From assembly GCF_963678635.1 (NCBI RefSeq), contig NC_087071.1, positions 47,598,889-47,662,888 of the forward strand: a stretch of DNA of 64,000 bases, given 5' to 3'. The DNA comes from Symsagittifera roscoffensis (lineage: Eukaryota > Xenacoelomorpha > Acoela > Convolutidae). Below, one piece after another: positions 57,085-64,000 of the stretch (within the stretch, counting starts at the first letter, position 1; each line of letters opens with the position of its first letter). Position numbers and translations under genes: made by a program. The notes under the pieces are model-generated. The model was not told the origin of the DNA and did no database searches. It saw only the letters and a program-made list of their open reading frames with translations.

Positions 57085-58125
57085 GTCCTGGGTTGAATTT
57101 AATTAACACGAAATTCGTTTTCAGATAATGAGAAGCTAGGAGTTGGAGAAAAGGGTTGATCCATCTTCGATGGGGATGATGATTTTTATCTACTGAACAA
57201 AAACCAATAGTAATATAACATATAAGTAGTAGCCCTGTTTTTAGTAGTGACCTCGTGGTGTGGGGATACAGAGTCAGCCATGAGCTCACTATTTTTGCAT
57301 ATAATTAAGTTAATTAGAGCGTACTGATCGAAGCCGGAAACAGTAATGTTTTTTTTGTCGACCCGATGTTAGAAAGACAACCAAAAGAACTGGCTTTGGC
57401 AGAGACGGTGAAAAGCATGTAGAGCTCTGTTTAGACTCTGGCCAGTCTTTTTAGAACCTAGCTCTATTTTCCGTCAATATGTACTTCCGGGCGAACCTTA
57501 CACATATAAGACATCAGTGGATTTAACATAGAACTGTCAACAAAAACATAATAAAATAGGATGTTCGAGCCGTGTTTTTAGCAGCAATCACGTAGTCTGA
57601 GGGTCCGAGACCAAGCTATGTGGTTGTGTTCGCATGAATACCAAAGCTGATCAAAAGTCGTTTGACTGATGGCCTGAAAAGAGTAACTTTTTACTTAGCC
57701 CTAAACAGACCAGAAATCAACTGGCTAGGTCGAGACGGTAAAAAACGAGTACAATTAAGGTAACTGACGCCTGCCAGTCGTTAATAGGGACTTGGAGCAT
57801 CATACCGGGAGGGTTGATAGTTTTGACGAATTAGTGGCGTTATTTGAACGCCCAGTCGAATCGGGAAGGGTTTGTTTTGAACTTTTATTCTTTCGCACAC
57901 ACTGAAACGGCGAAATCAGAACAACAGAATTCGTAGAGAACAACAGTAGTCGCAGTGACAACAACAACGAAAAAACGACAGAAGATTGAAATTGTAGTTA
58001 GAAATTGTCAGAAACCATTCCGAGTTGTAACGATTGTGCCGCTACAATCGTTACCGAGCAGTTCACAAGAAACAGAAAGGGTGTTGGGACGACGTGTCCA
58101 GCCTTCCGGAAAGAAATAACAGTAA
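57085..58125 (+). repeat. 1.04-kb tandem duplication, copy 1
   Basis: It begins GTCCTGGGTTGAATTTAATT and ends AACAGTAA. Copy 2 is at 58208-59249, with only a handful of differences seen. Small minus-strand frames inside (for example 57023-57289) are not recognised. Candidate source: LTRs or a satellite unit of an unrelated element; neither was confirmed. Confidence 0.92.
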
Positions 58126-58207
58126 AATTTCTCCGGATTCAAGAATTCGGAAGGTTCTCGGGATTGGAACTTAAACTGTTTTATACAAACTTTTATCTTC
58201 CCGGAGT
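58126..58207. other. 82-bp spacer between the 1.04-kb copies
   Basis: A unique 82-bp sequence (starts AATTTCTCCGGATTC), so the copies are spaced at about 1,123 bp rather than abutting. Confidence 0.8.
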
Positions 58208-59249
58208 GTCCTGAGTTGAATTTAATTAACACGAAATTCGTTTTCAGATAATGAGAAGCTAGGAGTTGGAGAAAAGGGTTGATCCATCTTCGATGGGGAT
58301 GATGATTTTTATCTACTGAACAAAAACCAATAGTAATATAATATATAAGTAGTAGCCCTGTTTTTAGTAGTGACCTCGTGGTGTGGGGATACAGAGTCAG
58401 CCATGAGCTCACTATTTTTGCATATAATTAAGTTAATTAGAGCGTACTGATCGAAGCCGGAAACAGTAATGTTTTTTTTTGTCGACCCGATGTTAGAAAG
58501 ACAACCAAAAGAACTGGCTTTGGCAGAGACGGTGAAAAGCATGTAGAGCTCTGTTTAGACTCTGGCCAGTCTTTTTAGAACCTAGCTCTATTTTCCGTCA
58601 ATATGTACTTCCGGGCGAATCTTACACATATAAGACATCAGTGGATTTAACATAGAACTGTCAACAAAAACATAATAAAATAGGATGTTCGAGCCGTGTT
58701 TTTAGCAGCAATCACGTAGTCTGAGGGTCCGAGACTAAGCTATGTGGTTGTGTTCGCATGAATACCAAAGCTGATCAAAAGTCGTTTGACTGATGGCCTG
58801 AAAAGAGTAACTTTTTACTTAGCCCTAAACAGACCAGAAATCAACTGGCTAGGTCGAGACGGTAAAAAACGAGTACAATTAAGGTAACTGACGCCTGCCA
58901 GTCGTTAATAGGGACTTGGAGCATCATACCGGGAGGGTTGATAGTTTTGACGAATTAGTGGCGTTATTTGAACGCCCAGTCGAATCGGGAAGGGTTTGTT
59001 TTGAACTTTTATTCTTTCGCACACACTGAAACGGCGAAATCAGAACAACAGAATTCGTAGAGAACAACAGTAGTCGCAGTGACAACAACAACGAAAAAAC
59101 GACAGAAGATTGAAATTGTAGTTAGAAATTGTCAGAAACCATTCCGAGTTGTAACGATTGTGCCGCTACAATCGTTACCGAGCAGTTCACAAGAAACAGA
59201 AAGGGTGTTGGGACGACGTGTCCAGCCTTCCGGAAAGAAATAACAGTAA
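58208..59249 (+). repeat. 1.04-kb tandem duplication, copy 2
   Basis: Nearly identical to copy 1. It abuts, within 4 bases, the ORF2 3' fragment that starts at 59253. Confidence 0.92.
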
Positions 59250-59252
59250 TAT

Positions 59253-59741
59253 TATGGAGCCGTTTGAGGTACTTTCCATGGTTTCGGGCGACACTGACGT
59301 CTTGGTTGTACATGACAACGAAAGATCACATGAGAAAGCATCAAAAGGAGTATCGACAGTTCCAGGCCGAGATTCGGCCGGAAGCTTTCAAGAGACCCCT
59401 GTTCACCATCGAAATGCGATCACGGCAGGATGGAAGAGAGTGGGTAAAATGTCTAGAGACAATACCAAAGCGAGGGAATCAATACTAGAGGAAGACTTGG
59501 CGAAGAACGTGAGCTTGAGCCTGCACAACTCCTTTTGTTTGAACCGGGAATCTAGGGTGAAGGCACTACCCAACCAGGCAAAGAGGTTGCAGGAGCAAAG
59601 ATAATGGATGCGATCCTATGAACAGCTGAAGGCTTGGGAGGAGATCGTGATTAGCTCCGATGATGAAGAAGAACTGTTGAGACAGTTTGCCGTAACTAGT
59701 ACTTCAGGGTGAGGCACCTCCAAGGCGAAGAGTGCGAGATG
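59253..59741 (+). pseudogene. ORF2 3'-end fragment of a second element
   Basis: Matches C 55258-55748 (start TATGGAGCCG), the last ~160 codons of ORF2, with extra stops and a frameshift (for example TAA near 59602 and TGA near 59710). It belongs to an element truncated on its left at 59253, and lies upstream of the LTR at 60171 exactly as a 3' end should. Confidence 0.9.
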
Positions 59742-60170
59742 AGCGGATGGTTCGAATGGATCTTGAGTCTTGAGAGGGAAGGGGGGCTTGAGTGTGGATC
59801 CGGGTGAAACCTGGGTTCACGATAAAGAAATTTTAACGAATCAGATATTGTTATTAATATGCTATATCTATTATATAAATCAAAATGCTGCATGACAATT
59901 TCCTAATTGAATGGGACAAAAGAAATTTTAAATAATTGGCTTGAAAAGCGAGAATTCAAGGGTGCAGGTGTGTGCAGATTTTGATTGCTGTTTAGCGATA
60001 GTGTGAAAATTTTACATGGCTGTGAATTTTGGGGTGTAGATAAGCTTAAGTCTGCTGCAAACTTCTGTAAATGACCACTGGCACTGTACCTTGAGCAACA
60101 CTCGGTTTTCTGGGACTCACTGGCAGACGACAGCACGCGATGAGGACATCGATCTTGAGTCCGGGGAGTA
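59742..60170 (+). other. 3' untranslated region and PPT copy before the shared LTR
   Basis: Same as C 55749-56176, ending GAGTCCGGGGAGTA directly before TGTGCC at 60171. The LTR that follows therefore has a 3'-end context on its left and a 5'-leader context on its right. Confidence 0.9.
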
Positions 60171-61058
60171 TGTGCCAGTCGGTCATATTTGGAAGTTTGA
60201 CCTTGAGAAAAGCAAGAGCACTTAATTTTGGAGTGAAATTTAATTTTTCAAAAATTCGAATGGAGCCTGTCATGCACGATTTTCTCGCGATAACTGAAAA
60301 CCGAAAAAGAGAAATCAGAACGATCGAATAACAATCGCGGGAAAGTTGTCAGATAAAAACAAGTGGGAAATTGCTATTCGCAATTTCCATCATAGTGAAC
60401 AAGAGTAGAGCTGTCCTATCTGAAATAGAAGACAGAGTTTTCCCGAGAGAACAATTATTCGAACTGGACTAGAGTGAACCTTCGACGGAAAGGTGGACAG
60501 CTTGAGTGTCCCAATGGTTCACATAAAACTTCATTCTAGAGTTCAAACTTACCTCTGCCATTCAAACTGATAAACATTGAACTTATCTAGTTATCTTAGT
60601 TAATTCTAGAGTTGCTCACCCATTTAATTACCCCCTGTGCTTGAGCGCATCAGCATGTGAGTCCCTAATTTAAATTTCTAGAGTGTGTTTTATGATTGTT
60701 ATGTTGATTGAGGTAAGGCGAGTTTTAGGTTAATCCATCTGAAATGGATCAAAGTTCCACTGTCTAATAAAAAATAACTCAACGGATTGTTCCGACCCGG
60801 TTTTTAACGGCGTTCGTGTATTTTGGGTATCTAGAGACCTAAGTAAGGGGACGTTATTATTTCTAGGGTGGGGGGATATTTTAGTAGTAGCCTTTAAGCT
60901 GCAACGGGTCGTAGTCTTATGTCACAAGCGAACCGAATTGGCTCCGACTGATTTGAGGTAGAAAAACACAAGAGATAGTGTCCCTGACTCTTGAGCCAAT
61001 GGTTATAGGGCCTATTCTTCTTAAGCCTCATGTGTGACTACAGTAGACGAATGTTACA
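60171..61058 (+). repeat. Shared LTR (3' LTR of the left fragment, 5' LTR of element D)
   Basis: 888 bp, full length. Left neighbour is a PPT, right neighbour is the leader start TAGTGTTTTTATGG. One LTR serving two internal regions indicates a tandem element, or an exchange between LTRs of two copies. Confidence 0.92.
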
Positions 61059-61069
61059 TAGTGTTTTTA

Positions 61070-61082
61070 TGGCGCTCCTGGG
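61070..61082 (+). promoter_or_regulatory. Candidate primer-binding site of element D
   Basis: TGGCGCTCCTGGG, identical to A and C in sequence and offset. Confidence 0.4.
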
Positions 61083-61537
61083 TGTTTACGACATCAAGAC
61101 TACGGAGTCGAACCCACTTGAGACAGCTTCGGGCTACATGCCCGTTCTTGAGTACCGGTGGTACGGTTCGACAGGAACGTGCAAACCTTCCGGTTGTACC
61201 GTGATATCTTTTTAAGAAAACTCGAGAAAACTTCCTGGTACGCTCTCCGAACGAGGCTTAGCTAACCGAGTAAAGGGGGGCAACTAGGGGGACAAAAAAA
61301 AAACGAGCAAAAAGACAAAAAGCAAAACAAAAACCATAAAACGAAAAAAGACAGTGACTTTGACACCAGATTAGTTGGATCAAACCTTTATATTAATTAA
61401 ATAGTATACCCATACTGTTTTACAAGTTCGATCGTTTCGATCAACCTAGCAATTTAACCCAGTAACCTTAATAAAGTGCCCGAGTGTGGGGCGTTGTCAA
61501 GGGTTTTCAGATAGCTTGGAACTTAGCTGGACAACTA

Positions 61538-61712
61538 GGAGACTTGACTGGAAGAGGTGACCAGCCGAGTGGGAAAGTGGTTCAGGAGCACTTGAGCTGA
61601 ACCAATAGGAGACTTGACTGGAAGAGGTGACCAGCCGAGTGGGAAAGTGGTTCAGGAGCACTTGAGCTGAACCAGTAGGAGACTGGACTGGAAGAGGTGA
61701 CCAGTCGAGTTG
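61538..61712 (+). repeat. ~67-bp tandem repeat in leader of element D
   Basis: Three copies of the unit GAGACTTGACTGGAAGAGG..., as in A and C. Confidence 0.9.
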
Positions 61713-61934
61713 GAAAGTAGCAAAGAAGGATTTGGCGGTTCTCGAGTTCTCAAGTTGGGAAGAACGGGTATCGTTAAAATCCACATTACATTATAGGAGA
61801 TAAGTGTAAAATTGGATAAGCGAAATCCCCTTGTTTTGAGGAACGTTTTTACTTAAGCAGGCCTGGAGACAGGTCTACGGTTTTCTCTTGAGAGGTTTAG
61901 CACCCGGCGCTTAAGGTAATTTTTAGGCTTAAGA

Positions 61935-61977
61935 AGGGGGGCTAAAAAGGGGGGGGGGTTAGAAGGGGGGCTGGTTA
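61935..61977 (+). repeat. G-run cluster in leader of element D
   Basis: Runs of 6, 10 and 6 G on the sense strand within 43 bp, the strongest version of the cluster in the window. Another GGGGG follows at about 62010. Potential G-quadruplex. Confidence 0.55.
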
Positions 61978-62595
61978 GGTTAGAGGTTGGCGGTTGCAAA
62001 TTGTAAAAAAGGGGGAAATTAGAGTAACTAATTAATCGGCATCGTTGATTTAGTTACATTAGTCATTAACACGCGTTGGTAATAATAGGTGGACATCGAA
62101 ATTTAAACTCGAGTTAAGGAAAGTACCCTGGTCGGATTGGTAGGGGGGAACGGACATAGACAATTCTGGTGATACCCAATAAGATTATTAGTTGGGGGGA
62201 GGAAAACGCGTGGCAATTAGGTACCAGACATTTTTTTCGACAGAAGGTAGACATTGGTCAACTTTGAATTTTAGGTGGGTTCATCTTTCTGTTTTTTTTT
62301 TTACTTTTTCTAGCTTGGATTTTTTGTTGCATTTTGGTGAGGATTTTTGTTTAGTTTTTACACGAACAGGTGATCACAAGATACCTGCGCACAGGTTTTG
62401 GTTTCAAGTTGCTTGGAACACTGAAATAGAGGGAACTAAAAAGAAATAAGAAAAAGGGGGGTCATTATTTGGCCTTTAAGAGAGGGTTTTTGGGAAAATT
62501 TTACTAGAGCTTGAGTGGTGGTACAAGGTACAGTGAATCAAGAAGTCCCCATAACGGAGAAGAAGGAGGTTCCACCGCTCAGACACTTGTCAACA

Positions 62596-63112
62596 GTCTT
62601 GGGACAGTGCCAAAGAAGTCTTGGGACAGAGCAGTCTTGGGACAGTACGGTCTTGGGACAGTGGTCTTGGGACAGTGGTCTTGGGACAGTGGTCTTGGGA
62701 CAGGGGTCTTGGGATAGTGGTCTTGGGACAGTGGTCTTGGGACACTAGCCTTGGGACAGTGGTCTTGGGACAGTGGTCTTGGGACAGTGGTCTTGGGACA
62801 GTGGTATTGGGACAGGGGTCTTGGGACAGTGGTCTTGGGACAGTGGTCTTGGGACACTAGCCTTGGGACACTAGCCTTGGGACAGTAGTCTTGGGACAGT
62901 AGTCTTGGGACACTAGCCTTGGGACAGTAGTCTTGGGACAGTAGTCTTGGGACACTAGCCTTGGGACAGTAGTCTTGGGACAGTGGTCTTGGGACACTAG
63001 CCTTGGGACAATAGTCTTGGGACAGTGGCCCTGGGATAGTACTCTCAGGAAAAGGGTCTTGGGACACTGACGGAAAGTACTGGGACAGTACCGAACAGTC
63101 TTGGGACAGTAG
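62596..63112 (+). repeat. 14-bp minisatellite in leader of element D
   Basis: About 0.5 kb of GTCTTGGGACAGTG-type units, shorter than in A and C. The 3' part has the same alternation with CTAGCCTTGGGACAG units as C. Confidence 0.95.
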
Positions 63113-63412
63113 AAAGAAGCCTGGGACGGTACAAAGAAGAGTAGGGACGGTAATTGGAAGTCTTGGGACAGTATAAAAATTACAATAAGTGTTTTAAGAC
63201 AGAATTAAGACAGAACAAGACTAGTCGGAACCAGGTACGGTTGAGACCACAAATAAAGAAAGTTTCTCGAAGAGTTTTGAAAGAGAACTGGAATACGGTT
63301 TTTATCACGTTGTATATTTCCTTTTAATAATTTTTCCACAAAAGATTTTATTCTTAGAATAGAAATGTGTATATAGTAATATTGTAAATAAGAGCAATTG
63401 TAAATAGAAATA

Positions 63413-64000
63413 ATGAGACGGAGTAGGGTACCGGTGCTAGAAAAAAGGTCAAGTGGATCAAACACGAAATATAACTCGTCGCTGCGCGGAACGACATCAA
63501 TGGGCCCAAGCAAAACAAAAGATAACTTTTCAGTTAGCATGGTCAGCACGAGGGGTAACACCGAGAACAAGACGCGAGAAGGTGCTAAAGACAAACAGGT
63601 GGAGCCCACAATCGAAATCGATCTAGAGACACCAGACCAGAGCGTAGATGAAGTGGAGAAGAAGACAACGGAATCCACACCGATGCCCCATATGGAAGAT
63701 CAAAATCCAAAAACCGTGGAGTTTTTGCCGATAGACGCGTTGGAAGACACAACAGGCAATACCCGAGAAACGGTGAAAGACGAATCTCAAGTAAAGAAAA
63801 CATCTTTTACAGAAAAGTTAGCGATGATGGTCGGAATGAAATCGAAAGACAATACGGCCGAAGAATCACAGACTGGAAGAGCACGAACATTTGGAACAGT
63901 GAGCACGAAGGCGACAGAAGCCGACCTAAAGGAAGAACAAGCCAGAACAGAAGAGGCAGCAGAAAACAAGACAACGGCTGATCATGAAACAGATACTCTT
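63413..64000 (+). CDS. gag-pol: ORF1 of element D, N-terminal 196 codons (partial)
   Basis: ATG 63413 (MRRSRVPVLEKR...), nearly identical to C's Gag start. The frame stays open to the window edge because D keeps GGCGACAGAAG where C has lost one base (near 38862). Only the charged Gag N-terminus is visible: low-complexity, Thr/Glu/Lys-rich, matching A residues 1-200. Whether the rest is intact cannot be told. Confidence 0.88.
   Translation, partial: MRRSRVPVLEKRSSGSNTKYNSSLRGTTSMGPSKTKDNFSVSMVSTRGNTENKTREGAKDKQVEPTIEIDLETPDQSVDEVEKKTTESTPMPHMEDQNPKTVEFLPIDALEDTTGNTRETVKDESQVKKTSFTEKLAMMVGMKSKDNTAEESQTGRARTFGTVSTKATEADLKEEQARTEEAAENKTTADHETDTL

Larger units (their letters stand above)
60171..64000 (+). 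mobile_element. Element D: 5' part, runs off the right edge
   Basis: LTR 60171-61058, candidate primer-binding site 61070-61082, leader with the same modules as C, and the ORF1 start at 63413. ORF1 lacks the early 1-base deletion of C and is open to the window edge, so D may be better preserved than C. Confidence 0.92.

Noticed and set aside
58008-58412. 134-codon minus-strand frame across the 1.04-kb duplication (and 57023-57289)
   Set aside because: No recognisable motif. The two copies diverge in frame at the edges, which fits chance openness.
57085-59249. The 1.04-kb pair as LTRs of a separate retrotransposon
   Set aside because: The 82-bp spacer has no primer-binding site or polypurine tract that I could recognise, and no TG/CA ends were fixed. 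Left as a duplication of unknown origin.

Overview
The window looks like eukaryotic, probably invertebrate-animal, genomic DNA made almost entirely of very large LTR retrotransposons of the Ty3/gypsy (Metaviridae) type. I recognise no host gene, rRNA, tRNA or CRISPR array. The case for a eukaryote is the Ty3-type gag-pol proteins, LTRs with AATAAA signals, minisatellites, a TA microsatellite and an assembly gap of 200 N. I cannot name the species.

Layout. (1) 1-12578, minus strand: element A, 5' part. It has a 5' LTR (11692-12578), a 2.5-kb leader, and one intact 2,935-codon ORF1 (417-9224) running Gag, protease, RT, RNase H, integrase and a C-terminal macro-domain-like module. Its ORF2 lies beyond the left edge. 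(2) 12927-13812: a solo LTR of the same family, inverted relative to A's LTR. (3) 13813-17483: non-coding DNA with a duplicated ~1.03-kb block rich in an ACCCTCCGAAG-type motif. (4) 17484-34457: element B, plus strand, an old and divergent relative with broken ORFs; its protease and most of RT are deleted and a 649-bp block of its ORF2 is triplicated. It ends at a gap (34458-34657). (5) 34861-56490: element C, plus strand, complete from LTR to LTR at about 21.6 kb, with a decayed ORF1 and a decayed second giant gene, ORF2 (47517-55748, about 2,740 codons). (6) 56491-59252: flanking DNA with a 1.04-kb near-perfect tandem duplication. (7) 59253-64000: the 3' end of one element, a shared LTR, then the 5' part of element D, whose ORF1 is open to the window edge.

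The most interesting content is the architecture. Both families (A/C/D and B) share an unusual plan: a single fused gag-pol ORF ending in a macro-domain-like module, followed by a second huge ORF where env would normally sit. ORF2 has a coiled coil, an SGNH/GDSL-hydrolase domain with GDSL, GTND and DGIH motifs, and about 2,000 further residues I cannot assign, but which align between the two families. A conserved splice-acceptor-like site lies just upstream of ORF2, with no ATG before the ORF2 start, so ORF2 may be made from a spliced subgenomic RNA. An 11-mer, GTCCGGGGAGT, forms the polypurine tract at the 3' LTR and recurs inside ORF1 in different reading frames, which suggests a nucleotide-level role. 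The leaders carry a 14-bp minisatellite, a G-run cluster, ~67-bp tandem repeats and an A-rich tract in every copy of the A/C/D family.

All family and domain calls come from reading motifs by eye. No database search or alignment program was run.
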